A stretch of 64,000 nucleotides of DNA from Loktanella sp. 3ANDIMAR09 (GTDB lineage Bacteria; Pseudomonadota; Alphaproteobacteria; Rhodobacterales; Rhodobacteraceae): contig NZ_LJAK01000001.1 of NCBI RefSeq assembly GCF_001420005.1, forward strand, positions 186,001 through 250,000. Reading direction: 5' to 3'. Positions 9,101 to 16,724 of this stretch are shown in pieces (positions within the stretch are counted from its first letter, which is position 1; the number at the start of each line of letters is the position of its first letter). The notes under the pieces are model-generated. The model saw only the letters and a program-made list of their open reading frames with translations, did not search any database and was not told where the DNA came from. The position numbers and the translations under genes were made by a program.

Positions 9101-10718
9101 TTGTCACCTGACTGAAGTTCTGGCGGAAGAAGTGCGACAGTGGACGGAAGGTTGTCGACAGCACCGCAGAGGGTGTGTCGTCGCCCATCGACGCGATCAT
9201 TTCCTTGCCGTCCTCGGCCATCGGGGCCAGAACCTGTTCCAGCTCTTCGATGCTGTAGCCGGCGGCGCGCTGGCGGCGGCGCAATTCGTCGCCTTCGTAG
9301 ATGGCGAATTCTGCCGTCTCGCGGAATGCGTCGGACAGTTCGACGACCTTTTCCACCCAATCCCCAAAGGGTTGGGCCGAGGCCAGGTCGTTCTTCAGCT
9401 CTTCGTCATGAAACAGGCGCTGCGTTTCCATATCGACGGCGATCATCTGGCCCGGACCAAGCGCGCCTTTTTCCACGACGCGGGATTCGTCGATCTGGAC
9501 CATGCCCACCTCGGAACCAGCGATCAGCAGGCCGTCGCCGGTCACGACATAACGCAGGGGGCGCAGACCGTTGCGGTCGAGGCCGCCACAGACCCAGCGG
9601 CCATCGGTCATGGCGAGGGCGGCGGGACCGTCCCAGGGTTCCATCACCGCGTTGCAGTAGGAATACATGTCCTGCAACGCCTGCGGCATTTCGGCGGCCT
9701 GTTTCGACCATGCCTCTGGGACCAGCATGGTTTTCGCCATCGGCGCGTTGCGACCGGCGCGGACCAGCACCTCGAACACGGAATCCAGGGCGGCGGAATC
9801 GGACGACCCTGACGGGATGATCGGCTTGATATCCTCTGCCGCGTCACCGAACGCGCTGGACGCCATACGGATCTCGTGGCTGCGCATCCAGTTCACGTTG
9901 CCCTTGAGCGTGTTGATTTCACCGTTGTGCGCCAGCATGCGGAACGGCTGCGCCAGCGACCACTGCGGGAAGGTGTTGGTGGAATAGCGCTGGTGATAGA
10001 TGGCAAAGGCGGATTCAAACCGTTCGTCCATCAGGTCGGGGTAAAAGGTCGCGACCTGTTCGGCCAGCATCATGCCCTTGTAGATGATCGACCGGGTGGA
10101 CAGGCTGCAGATATAGAACCCGTTGGCACCGCTGGCGGTCACGGCCTTTTCGATGCGACGGCGGACGATATACAATTCGCGCTCGAACGCTTCTTCGTCG
10201 ATGCCGGGGCGGCAGCGGACGATGATCTGTTCGATTTCGGGGCGGGTGGCGTTGGCCTTTTCGCCCAGCACTTCGGTGTTCACGGGGACATGACGCCAGC
10301 CATAGATGTAATGACCCATGCGCAGCACTTCGGATTCGACGATCGTGCGGCAGCGTTCCTGGCTGGCAAAGTCGGTGCGCGGCAGGAAAATCTGACCCAC
10401 GGCGATGCGTTCGCCCGGTTGCGGTTCGTGGCCGGTGCGGCGAATCTGGTCCTCAAAGAAGGGGGCCGGGATCTGGATGTGGATACCCGCACCGTCACCC
10501 GTCTTGCCGTCGGCATCGACAGCACCACGGTGCCAGATCGCCTTGAGCGCGTTGATCCCCTTTTCGACGACATCGCGGCTGCGCTCGCCTTTGATCGACA
10601 CGACCAGGCCGACCCCGCAGGAGGAGTGTTCGTCGTCATCGCGGTACAGGCCGTTTTCAGCCATCCATGCGCGCTTGGCTTCTTCGGCAGCCACCCAGGC
10701 GTCATCATAGGTTGTCAT
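6186..10718 (-). CDS. gltB: Glutamate synthase (NADPH) large subunit
   Basis: A 1510-residue enzyme converting glutamine plus 2-oxoglutarate to two glutamates, together with GltD. The start at 10718 is chosen over a longer frame because AGGAGA lies just upstream and the ATG overlaps the previous stop (ATGA). A 33-residue propeptide precedes the Ntn-amidotransferase nucleophile Cys34 in 'HSSCGVGLV'. The central and FMN/2-oxoglutarate domains follow, including 'GEGGESPDDF' and 'QLPGMKVTDLIAKLRHS'. The 3Fe-4S cysteines are in 'CIMVRQCQSNTCPVGVC', and the C-terminal GXGXG beta-helix contains 'GKGLSGGTIIVRPP'. Last gene of the gltD - unknown - gltB operon and followed by a strong hairpin. Confidence 0.98.
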   Translation of the reverse strand: MTTYDDAWVAAEEAKRAWMAENGLYRDDDEHSSCGVGLVVSIKGERSRDVVEKGINALKAIWHRGAVDADGKTGDGAGIHIQIPAPFFEDQIRRTGHEPQPGERIAVGQIFLPRTDFASQERCRTIVESEVLRMGHYIYGWRHVPVNTEVLGEKANATRPEIEQIIVRCRPGIDEEAFERELYIVRRRIEKAVTASGANGFYICSLSTRSIIYKGMMLAEQVATFYPDLMDERFESAFAIYHQRYSTNTFPQWSLAQPFRMLAHNGEINTLKGNVNWMRSHEIRMASSAFGDAAEDIKPIIPSGSSDSAALDSVFEVLVRAGRNAPMAKTMLVPEAWSKQAAEMPQALQDMYSYCNAVMEPWDGPAALAMTDGRWVCGGLDRNGLRPLRYVVTGDGLLIAGSEVGMVQIDESRVVEKGALGPGQMIAVDMETQRLFHDEELKNDLASAQPFGDWVEKVVELSDAFRETAEFAIYEGDELRRRQRAAGYSIEELEQVLAPMAEDGKEMIASMGDDTPSAVLSTTFRPLSHFFRQNFSQVTNPPIDSLRESRVMSLKTRFGNLKNVLDQDSSQTEIIVLESPFIANAEFEKMVEQFGDTVVHIDCTFESGEHALGDALARIRAEAEDAVRSGAGHIVLTDAHQSAEKVAMPMILATSAVHSHLTRKGLRTFCSVNVRSAECIDPHYFAVLIGCGATTVNAYLAQDSIADRVNRGLVEGTLTEAVARYRKAIDAGLLKIMSKMGISVLSSYRGGLNFEAVGLSRAMCAEYFPGMHSRISGIGINGIQAKLEEVHAHGWKQSTDILPIGGFYKSRRSGEKHAWEAQTMHMLQAACAKSSYALWQQYSKALQANPPIHLRDLLAIKPLGKPIPIEEVESITSIRKRFVTPGMSLGALSPEAHRTLSIAMNRIGAKSDSGEGGESPDDFTPDANGDNRSAKIKQVASGRFGVTAEYLLACEELEIKVAQGAKPGEGGQLPGMKVTDLIAKLRHSTKGVTLISPPPHHDIYSIEDLAQLIYDLKQINPHCKVTVKLVASSGVGTIAAGVAKAKADIILISGHNGGTGASPGTSIKYAGLPWEMGLTEAHQVLAMNNLRSRITLRTDGGLRTGRDIVMAAMLGAEEYGIGTAALIAMGCIMVRQCQSNTCPVGVCTQDEALREKFTGNADKVVNLITFYATEVREILASIGARSIADVIGRADLLTQVSRGSAHLDDLDLNPLLITVDGANRITYDRHQPRNAVLDTLDVEIVKDAERFLKDGEKMQLEYAVQNTLRTIGTRTSSHIVQRFGMRNSLQDDHLTVKLKGAAGQSLGAFAVHGLKLEVSGDANDYVGKGLSGGTIIVRPPMQSPLVAAKNTIIGNTVLYGATDGYLFAAGRAGERFAVRNSGAHVVIEGCGTNGCEYMTGGVAVILGSIGANFGAGMTGGMAYLYDPEGTAADLMNMETLVTCPVTMDHWTNQLRTLVQRHADETGSKKAQEILQHWDDELRNFVQVCPKEMLANLPVPLSAEETAIPAE

Positions 10719-11419
10719 GAAATCTCTCCTTGAATGGGGGCAATCAGTTGCGACAGCATCACGCCGCAATCGTGTTTGGGGTTGGCAGACAGGAAACCGG
10801 GTTCACCGGGAAAGATGAATTCGACCGGACTGTCGTTTTTGTCGTAGGCATCGCCGGGCACCGTGACGCGGCCCGTGCCGCCGATGAACATGCGCCAGTC
10901 GTCGCTGACGTATTCGTTCCCGGCCGAGGACCACAATTCGGTGCCGTCGGCGGCATAGGCGGTGATCTGGTAGGCGGTGCGCCGCAGGGTCACGTCATCA
11001 ATCGTCACCACCTCGCCGGTCAGCGTATCCTCGCCCACATAGCGGGTGGGACCGACCTGATCGGACAGCGTGGTAAAGTCATAGCTGTCGCGCCCGGTTT
11101 CCAGCAGTTCTGTCAGGGACGCAGGGTCGGCCGGGCTGGATTCCAGCTGTTCGGAATGACCCGTGAACGGATGGAAACTGTCCAGCCATTGCGCCTCTTT
11201 ATCGGTGCTGCCGGCGTAGGTCAGGCCGTCCTCGCTCAGGCTGACGCGCCGTTTGACACCCTCGGCATCGCCCGAACAGGTGAAATGATGTTCCACCGAA
11301 CAGCTGCGCGACTGGATTGTCACAAAGGCATCGCAACCTGCGGGCAGGCTGAACGTGTCCGGGGCCTGTGCTGTGACAGGCCCGGCCAGGACGCAAAGCA
11401 ATGCGCCCGTGCGGATCAT
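10715..11419 (-). CDS. Uncharacterised exported protein encoded between gltD and gltB
   Basis: A 234-residue protein of unrecognised family. The N-terminus MIRTGALLCVLAGPVTAQA is a short but typical Sec signal ending in an AxA-like site, so it is probably periplasmic. The mature part has several cysteines: an N-terminal group (GCDAF, RSCSVEHHFTC) and one near the C-terminus (KHDCGV), suggesting disulfides. It looks beta-rich, with many T/V/D alternations and a 'WRMFIGGTGRVTVPGD' segment. It overlaps gltD (ATGA at 11416-11419) and gltB (ATGA at 10715-10718), so all three are co-translated. An exported protein inside a cytoplasmic nitrogen-assimilation operon is odd. Its function cannot be inferred from sequence; coupling may just ensure expression. 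Confidence 0.8.
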   Translation of the reverse strand: MIRTGALLCVLAGPVTAQAPDTFSLPAGCDAFVTIQSRSCSVEHHFTCSGDAEGVKRRVSLSEDGLTYAGSTDKEAQWLDSFHPFTGHSEQLESSPADPASLTELLETGRDSYDFTTLSDQVGPTRYVGEDTLTGEVVTIDDVTLRRTAYQITAYAADGTELWSSAGNEYVSDDWRMFIGGTGRVTVPGDAYDKNDSPVEFIFPGEPGFLSANPKHDCGVMLSQLIAPIQGEIS

Positions 11420-12891
11420 TCTGCGGCAACCGCGTCAGATTGCGACAGGTAGTCCAGGATCGCGGTGGCGCAGTCGCGCCCGTCGCGAATTGCCCAGACC
11501 ACGAGGCTGGCACCGCGCACGATGTCGCCCGCCGCAAAGACACCGTCCAGCGATGTCTTTCCGGTGGTGAAATCCGCCTTGACCGTGCCCCAGCGCGTGA
11601 CCTCCAGACCTTCGACACCCCACAGGGCCGGCAGGTCCTCGGGTTCAAAGCCCAGCGCCTTGACGACCAGATCGGCCTCTTCGACGTAATGGGCACCCGC
11701 GATCAGTTCCGGGCTTTGGCGGCCGGTGGCGTCGGGCTGACCCAGACGCATCTTGTCCACCACAACGCCGCGCAGCGGGCCACTGATGGGGGCTGGCGTG
11801 TCCACATTCATCTGGGCGGCGTCATCGACGAACATCTTGGGCGCGGACAGCCAGACGAATTCGACGCCTTCTTCTTCGGCGTTCTGCACTTCGCGTTGCG
11901 AACCGGGCATGTTCTGCTTGTCGCGGCGATACAGGCATTTGACCGATGTCGCGCCCTGACGAATGGCCGTGCGGACGCAGTCCATGGCCGTGTCGCCACC
12001 ACCGATCACGACGACCTTTTTACCCGATGCGTTCAGTTCACCACTGTCGAATTCGGGCACCGTGTCACCAAAGCTGACCTTGTTCGAGGCCGTCAGATAG
12101 TCGATCGCGCGGACGATGCCGTCGGCCTCTGATCCCGGATTGTCCAACTCGCGTGTTTTATAGACGCCGGTGGCGATCAGCACTGCGTCATGTTTGCCAC
12201 GGATCGCGTCAAAGGTAATGTCCTCACCCACATTGCAGTTCAGGCGGAATTCGACGCCACCATCCTCGAGCTGGGCCATCCGTTTCATCACGACGTCTTT
12301 TTCCAGCTTGAACCCGGGGATGCCGTAGGTCAGCAGGCCGCCCCCGCGGTCATAGCGGTCATAGACGGTGACCTGCACGCCCTGACGGCGCAGCATGTCG
12401 GCGGCAGCAAGGCCGCCGGGGCCTGCACCGATGATACCGACAGATTCGCTGCGTTCGGCGTGGGGACGGATCGGTTTGACCCAGCCTTCCTCGAATGCGG
12501 TGTCGGTGATGTATTTCTCGACCGACCCGATGGTCACCGTGCCGTGGCCGGATTGTTCGATGACGCAGTTCCCCTCGCACAGGCGATCCTGCGGACAGAT
12601 GCGACCGCAGATTTCCGGGAATGTGTTCGTCGCCTGAGACACCTCATAGGCCTCTTGCAGGCGGCCCTCGGCGGTCAGGCGCAACCAGTCGGGGATGTTG
12701 TTGTGCAACGGGCAATGCGACTGACAGTATGGCACGCCGCACTGGCTGCACCGGCTGGCCTGCTCTGCGGCCTTGGCGGTCGCATATTCGGCGTAGATTT
12801 CGCCGAAATCCTTGTTGCGCAGGTCAGGCGGACGCTTTTCGGGCATGTCACGGCTGACAGTGGTAAACTTCAACATCTTTTCGCCGGCCAT
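11416..12891 (-). CDS. gltD: Glutamate synthase small subunit
   Basis: A 491-residue NADPH-dependent flavoprotein that feeds electrons to GltB. The start at 12891 is preferred over an in-frame ATG five codons upstream because GGAG sits seven bases before it and the family N-terminus 'MLKFTTVSRDMPEKR' follows directly. N-terminal 4Fe-4S cysteines appear in CSQCGVPYCQSHCPLHN and CGRICPQDRLCEGNC. The FAD Rossmann motif GIIGAGPGGLAAA and the NADPH motif VVVIGGGDTAMDC follow. The C-terminal 'DGVFAAGDIVRGASLVVWAI' is the second FAD-binding segment. First gene of the operon; 230 bp separate it from the divergent uppP, where its promoter should lie. Confidence 0.97.
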   Translation of the reverse strand: MAGEKMLKFTTVSRDMPEKRPPDLRNKDFGEIYAEYATAKAAEQASRCSQCGVPYCQSHCPLHNNIPDWLRLTAEGRLQEAYEVSQATNTFPEICGRICPQDRLCEGNCVIEQSGHGTVTIGSVEKYITDTAFEEGWVKPIRPHAERSESVGIIGAGPGGLAAADMLRRQGVQVTVYDRYDRGGGLLTYGIPGFKLEKDVVMKRMAQLEDGGVEFRLNCNVGEDITFDAIRGKHDAVLIATGVYKTRELDNPGSEADGIVRAIDYLTASNKVSFGDTVPEFDSGELNASGKKVVVIGGGDTAMDCVRTAIRQGATSVKCLYRRDKQNMPGSQREVQNAEEEGVEFVWLSAPKMFVDDAAQMNVDTPAPISGPLRGVVVDKMRLGQPDATGRQSPELIAGAHYVEEADLVVKALGFEPEDLPALWGVEGLEVTRWGTVKADFTTGKTSLDGVFAAGDIVRGASLVVWAIRDGRDCATAILDYLSQSDAVAAE

Positions 12892-13121
12892 GGTCACACT
12901 CCGCATCTGTATGTCTTTTGCAGCGTCTTACGCGAGGCTCATCACAATGAAAAGTCAGCAGTGCTGTCCTATTAATGAATTTTTCACCGGCTCAGCACCG
13001 AGGTAGGCGAAAAAGCACCGGAAATTAGGTCCGATGCGATACCTATCTTCGGTCTGGCGACATTGCCCGCGTCGGCTAATGTGGCGACGAATCATGAATG
13101 GCGGACAAAGGTGACTGCGCA

Positions 13122-13952
13122 ATGACGCTCTTTACTCTGGTGCTGGTGGCCTTGATCCAAGGCGTGACCGAATTTCTGCCGGTCTCGTCCTCGGGGCATC
13201 TTGTGCTCTTGCCTTTGTTGACGGGCGAACCCGCGCAGGGATTGGCCATCGATGTGGCGGCGCATCTGGGCACATTGGTCGCCGTTGTCCTGTTTTTCTG
13301 GACCGATGTGCGCATGGCGCTGTCAGGGCTGTCGCGCCTGATCCGGGGCAAGGTCGACACGCAGGGCGCATGGCTGGCGCTGTGCCTGATGGTTGCGACG
13401 ATCCCGGTCATCCTTGCGGGACTGATTCTGAAGGTCACCGGACTTGCTGATCTGATCCGCGACAGCATGGTTGTCATCGCACTCGCGTTTATCGTCTTTG
13501 GCATCGTGTTGTATCGCGCCGATCAGACGAACCCGGAAACACGGACGGCACCCCAATGGACGATGAAACACGCCGTCATCATGGGATTGTGGCAGGTCGT
13601 CGCACTGATCCCCGGCACATCGCGGTCTGGCATCACCATCACGGGCGCGCGGACATTGGGCTATACCCGAACCGATGCAGCACGGCTGTCCATGCTGATG
13701 TCCATTCCGACGATCCTGGCATCAGGGTCGTTGCTGGCGCTGGATGTGATCGGTGACACCACACCGGGCCTGTGGTCCGATATCGCAATCGTGGCCGGGC
13801 TGTCCTGCGTCGCGGCCCTCGCCGCATTGACGCTGATGATGCGCCTGCTGCGGTCGGTCAGCTATACGCCCTATGTGGTCTACAGGGTCGCACTGGGTGC
13901 GATCCTGCTGATCATTGCTATGACTGGCGGAGGTTCTTTGCCGAGTTCTTGA
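13122..13952 (+). CDS. uppP: Undecaprenyl-diphosphatase UppP/BacA
   Basis: A 276-residue integral membrane enzyme that dephosphorylates undecaprenyl diphosphate to recycle the lipid carrier for peptidoglycan and other glycans. The start at 13122 (MTLFTLVLVALIQG) is chosen over an ATG eight codons earlier, since family members begin right before the first helix and AAAGG lies about ten bases upstream. Conserved motifs are 'QGVTEFLPVSSSGHL' near residues 14-28, with the catalytic glutamate and serines, and 'PGTSRSGITITGAR' in the second half. About eight membrane segments. Its 3' end overlaps the convergent NDUFA9-like gene by 35 bp. Confidence 0.96.
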   Translation: MTLFTLVLVALIQGVTEFLPVSSSGHLVLLPLLTGEPAQGLAIDVAAHLGTLVAVVLFFWTDVRMALSGLSRLIRGKVDTQGAWLALCLMVATIPVILAGLILKVTGLADLIRDSMVVIALAFIVFGIVLYRADQTNPETRTAPQWTMKHAVIMGLWQVVALIPGTSRSGITITGARTLGYTRTDAARLSMLMSIPTILASGSLLALDVIGDTTPGLWSDIAIVAGLSCVAALAALTLMMRLLRSVSYTPYVVYRVALGAILLIIAMTGGGSLPSS

Positions 13953-14901
13953 TCGCGGCATACTGACCCGACGGGCGGAACCGCCACAGATAGTCGGGCA
14001 GCACCGATTCCAGCGACGTGGGCGTCAGCCCCAGATCGGCAAAGCCACGCGCACCGTCGGACACCACGTTGTCAATCGCAAGGTTCTTGACCTGATCGGT
14101 CGTCAGCGGGGCCGGGGCGAGACCAAAGGTCACCTTGTTCAGCAGACCGAATGCAGCGGCCATGATGCGCGCCATGAAAAACGGGATGTTCATGACCATG
14201 TTGTTGCGGTTGATGGTCTGCAGCATCTGGCGCATCAATTCGCGGAACGACGCCACATCCGGGCCGCCCAACTCAAAGACGCCGGCGACCGATGGATCGC
14301 GCAGGGCCACGGAAACCGCACTGGCCACGTCATCAACGTATACGGGCTGGAACAACGTATCCGCACCCACCACCGGCAAAACCGGACCCATCCGGGACAT
14401 GCCCGCAAAGCGGTTAAAGAATTCGTCCTCTGGTCCGAACACGATCGAGGGGCGCAGGATCACGGCACCGGGCTGATGTTCCAGCAACGCCTGTTCGCCC
14501 AGCGCCTTGGTCTTGGCATAGTCACTGTCCGCATCTGCATCGGCACCGATGGCGGAAATCTGCACCATCCGGTTGATGCCCTCTTGGGCGGCAATCCGGG
14601 CGATCCGGCCCGGGGCCTCGGCCTGAAGCGCCTTGAATGTGTTCTTACCCTTTTCGGCAAGCACACCCACGCAATTCACGACCGCATCGGCACCGCGCGT
14701 CACCGCGCGCACGGAATCATCGTCGCGCACGTTGCAGAACACGGGTTCGACCTGTCCGACCACACCATAGGTGCGCACGAACATCGCCTCGTTCGGGGTG
14801 CGGCAGGCCACGCGGATGCGCCACCCGTCCTGAGCCAGCCTGCGCGCGATGTAACGACCGACAAAGCCGGATCCACCGAAAATCGTAACGAGCTTGGACA
14901 T
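13918..14901 (-). CDS. Complex I NDUFA9-like NAD(P)-binding protein
   Basis: A 327-residue atypical short-chain dehydrogenase. The N-terminal dinucleotide motif is GGSGFVGR (residues 9-16), followed by 'ARRLAQDGWRIRVACRTP', 'CNVRDDDSVRAVTRGADAVVNCVG' and 'ILRPSIVFGPEDEFFNRFA'. In alphaproteobacteria this family is the homolog of the accessory complex I subunit NDUFA9 and is thought to bind NADPH structurally rather than act as an oxidoreductase. No nuo genes lie nearby in this window. The active-site YxxxK of classical SDRs is replaced by a YAKTKALGE segment. It ends 35 bp inside uppP on the other strand and its start faces the tRNA-Leu gene. Confidence 0.88.
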   Translation of the reverse strand: MSKLVTIFGGSGFVGRYIARRLAQDGWRIRVACRTPNEAMFVRTYGVVGQVEPVFCNVRDDDSVRAVTRGADAVVNCVGVLAEKGKNTFKALQAEAPGRIARIAAQEGINRMVQISAIGADADADSDYAKTKALGEQALLEHQPGAVILRPSIVFGPEDEFFNRFAGMSRMGPVLPVVGADTLFQPVYVDDVASAVSVALRDPSVAGVFELGGPDVASFRELMRQMLQTINRNNMVMNIPFFMARIMAAAFGLLNKVTFGLAPAPLTTDQVKNLAIDNVVSDGARGFADLGLTPTSLESVLPDYLWRFRPSGQYAAIKNSAKNLRQS

Positions 14902-15050
14902 GGGACGCCTCTTTTGCAGTACCCCGCCGATGTAAACTGCACCCCGCCCACGAGCAAGACGAAAGGCGCTGCGGCAAAATCGTGAGTGTGACGCAAAAAG
15001 GGGGGTTTACAGTCCCCCACACTCCTTCTAAATCGCCCTTCACGTGACCT

Positions 15051-15136
15051 GCCCAGGTGGCGGAATGGTAGACGCGCTAGCTTCAGGTGCTAGTACTGGC
15101 AACGGTGTGGAGGTTCGAGTCCTCTCCTGGGCACCA
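15051..15136 (+). tRNA. tRNA-Leu (anticodon CAG), CCA encoded
   Basis: The acceptor stem GCCCAGG (15051-15057) pairs with CCTGGGC (15126-15132), followed by A and an encoded CCA. The anticodon stem CTAGC/GCTAG encloses the loop TTCAGGT, giving anticodon CAG (codon CUG). A long variable arm, as expected for leucine tRNA, precedes the T-arm with GGTTCGAGTCC. The 3' 14 bases plus one base beyond are duplicated at 20122-20136, showing that the gene is the integration site of the island that follows. Confidence 0.97.
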
Positions 15137-15137
15137 C
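15123..15137 (+). repeat. Attachment site at tRNA-Leu 3' end (attL)
   Basis: The 15-base sequence TCTCCTGGGCACCAC, made of the tRNA-Leu 3' end including CCA, occurs identically at 20122-20136. With a tyrosine integrase between the copies, these are best read as the attachment duplication. The bases flanking the two copies are unrelated. Confidence 0.85.
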
Positions 15138-15249
15138 TTAAATCCAAATAGTTGAACGATAACAGCAATCTGGGCTAGGTGGCCTGCCGTCTATCCCCCT
15201 CTGCATCCCCCTTTCTGCATCCGCTGACGGCCTGTTGTTCGTCATGGGT

Positions 15250-15855
15250 TCAGCGGAATCGATGCACCCAGTCCATGATGCTGCCAAGGGCGTGCGCTTC
15301 GAGTGCGTCGTATTCTCTAACCAGACGCCAGTAGGTCGCGCGATGCATCCCCTTTGGGCGTCCCCAGTTCGATCCGTTGAAAATCCCGACAGGCCAGCCC
15401 AGCCTTTCGCGTAGCTTGTCGGCACGGCGCGCGGCACGGTCGCGTGCGCTTTCATTTTCGGATGGGTAGGCCAAACCGTGACAGTGCCGACAGGCAAAGA
15501 CAGCGCCGCCATAGAGTGTGGCGACCCTACGACCGCACCCTCGCGCTGGGCACAGGAACCACGCGCGGGTGCCGCCAAGGTGGCACGGGGTCCAGTCGAT
15601 CTGCACAGGGTAATCCATATCCCGCCAGTCACCGCCGTTTGTTCTGGTCCGATAGGTCAGGACAACATGCCCCGCCGCCGCCCTGACCATGATATCGCCC
15701 ATCCTCTGCCCAGCGCGCGACCACGCGAAAGAGCAGGTGCCGTTGCTTTCCAGCCAGCCATTGCGGGCTAGCTTGCCAATTTGCAGCGCCCGCATATCGT
15801 GGATTGTGGATCTGGTCCCGCATCGCAGGTAGGTGCCGCTTCCTATGCCGCCCAT
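15250..15855 (-). CDS. Island-borne zinc-ribbon protein of unknown function
   Basis: A protein of 201 residues beginning MGGIGSGTY. This start (15855) is chosen over an ATG three codons upstream because AAAGG lies about nine bases before it. The N-terminal half is basic and tryptophan-rich. The middle holds two cysteine pairs, WFLCPARGCGRRVATLY and FACRHCHGLAYPSENE (about residues 113-150), a likely zinc ribbon. The C-terminal part is a charged helical segment (RDRAARRADKLRERLG). I recall similar 'MGGxGSGR...CP..GC.RRV..LY' proteins as orphans in proteobacterial mobile elements, none with a known role. Nucleic-acid binding is plausible but unproven. It is the island gene nearest the tRNA. Confidence 0.75.
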   Translation of the reverse strand: MGGIGSGTYLRCGTRSTIHDMRALQIGKLARNGWLESNGTCSFAWSRAGQRMGDIMVRAAAGHVVLTYRTRTNGGDWRDMDYPVQIDWTPCHLGGTRAWFLCPARGCGRRVATLYGGAVFACRHCHGLAYPSENESARDRAARRADKLRERLGWPVGIFNGSNWGRPKGMHRATYWRLVREYDALEAHALGSIMDWVHRFR

Positions 15856-16274
15856 GTGTTTCATCCTTTTCGTCCAAATCGACTGGCAAGTTAGGGCGAT
15901 TAATCAAAGCACCGGACCCGCTTTTTTGTCTCCAAACTGACGGCATGGAAAACTACGACCAGCTCCGGTTTTCTTTTCGTCGTCGTCAGGCTTTGCGATA
16001 CCCCCCCCATACGCTTAAAGCCCCCGTTCATCGCGCCCCGTAAAACCATGTGCCTATGGCTAGATGTAGATATGTCCTAATGAGTGTGCCGCTTGGCAGG
16101 CCGCAAATGGCGCTGGGCGTCACAGTTATTGTGCGTGAATGTCCAAGGCCCGGAACCATGCACAAAATCAGTGACAAGGTATGCATGGCATTTGTGCGAG
16201 GCTTCTAAATTTTGAATAGAATTTAGTGAGCCTAACTTATAGCCTTCACTAAACGTAGGTTCGCGGGGCATGCC
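15856..16274. other. 419-bp gene-free spacer in the island
   Basis: No convincing gene on either strand. It contains a run of eight C at 16001-16008 and two overlapping inverted repeats at 16205-16253. It lies between divergently transcribed genes, so it should hold promoters for both. Possible short frames (for example one starting at 15945 on the plus strand, 32 codons) lack a Shine-Dalgarno sequence. Confidence 0.6.
16205..16253 (+). promoter_or_regulatory. Two overlapping inverted repeats upstream of the immunity-like gene
   Basis: CTAAATT (16205-16211) pairs with AATTTAG (16220-16226) over an eight-base spacer. TTTAGTGA (16222-16229) pairs with TCACTAAA (16246-16253) over sixteen bases. 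They share bases 16222-16226, so the two hairpins exclude each other. They end 21 bp before the ATG at 16275. This could be a pair of operator half-site arrays (repeated CTAAA/TTTAG) or an attenuator-like RNA switch. Confidence 0.5.
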
Positions 16275-16673
16275 ATGAGACAAATCGCATTTGCGTCAGC
16301 GTTGATGACAGTTCCCAGCCACGGCGCAACCCAAGAGCTTGTTACTGGCAATGATATCCTAAACGCATGTCGGACGATGAGCGACAGCATTGCGGTGGAG
16401 GCAGGCTTTTGCGTAGGTCACATCATCGGAACTTGGGAAGGTGCCAAGTTCGGTGCAGCAAGTGTCTTAAGTGCCGCTATGCCGGAAGCGACGGCTAGTG
16501 AACTTGAATCCGCCGTAAACAACTTTCTGAACGTGTGCCTTCCGTTAGAGTTCGAGTCGGGCCAGATGGTCGATTTATTCATGGTGCGCCTAGAGGAGCG
16601 TCCCGCAAGCAGACACGAAAGCGCCCGCTCTCTGCTGGTTGCGATGCTAAGCGAAACCTATCCCTGCGTTTGA
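16275..16673 (+). CDS. Rap1a/Tai immunity-like exported protein
   Basis: A 132-residue protein. The N-terminus MRQIAFASALMTVPSHGATQ resembles a short signal peptide, so it is probably periplasmic. The mature part follows the Rap1a/Tai immunity pattern: a first cysteine in 'DILNACRTM', then 'FCVGHIIGTWEG', 'NVCLPLEFESGQMVDLFMVRLEERP' and the terminal 'SETYPC' motif, giving four cysteines for two disulfides. In the known family such proteins neutralise type VI-secreted peptidoglycan amidases (Ssp/Tae4). No effector gene is adjacent, so this is an orphan. It is the only plus-strand gene in the island, is AT-richer than the flanks and has its own leader with inverted repeats. The family call is by pattern recognition; target unknown. 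Confidence 0.7.
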   Translation: MRQIAFASALMTVPSHGATQELVTGNDILNACRTMSDSIAVEAGFCVGHIIGTWEGAKFGAASVLSAAMPEATASELESAVNNFLNVCLPLEFESGQMVDLFMVRLEERPASRHESARSLLVAMLSETYPCV

Positions 16674-16724
16674 AGTCGCCTCCGGCCCAACCCCTCGCGC
16701 GCGTTTTGTTTTTTGGCTGTCCAC

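Noticed and set aside
8160-9812. 550-codon open frame on the plus strand inside gltB (also one at 6174-7733)
   Set aside because: Antisense of gltB in high-GC DNA; gltB motifs are complete, so the opposite frame is not a gene.
15945-16043. Short plus-strand frame (32 codons) containing a run of eight C, considered as a phase-variable gene
   Set aside because: No Shine-Dalgarno, no homology recognised, and the C-run at 16001-16008 alone is weak evidence.
16077-16283. 68-codon frame on the minus strand in the island spacer
   Set aside because: No ribosome site; it overlaps the leader of the immunity-like gene and crosses both inverted repeats; no recognisable sequence.
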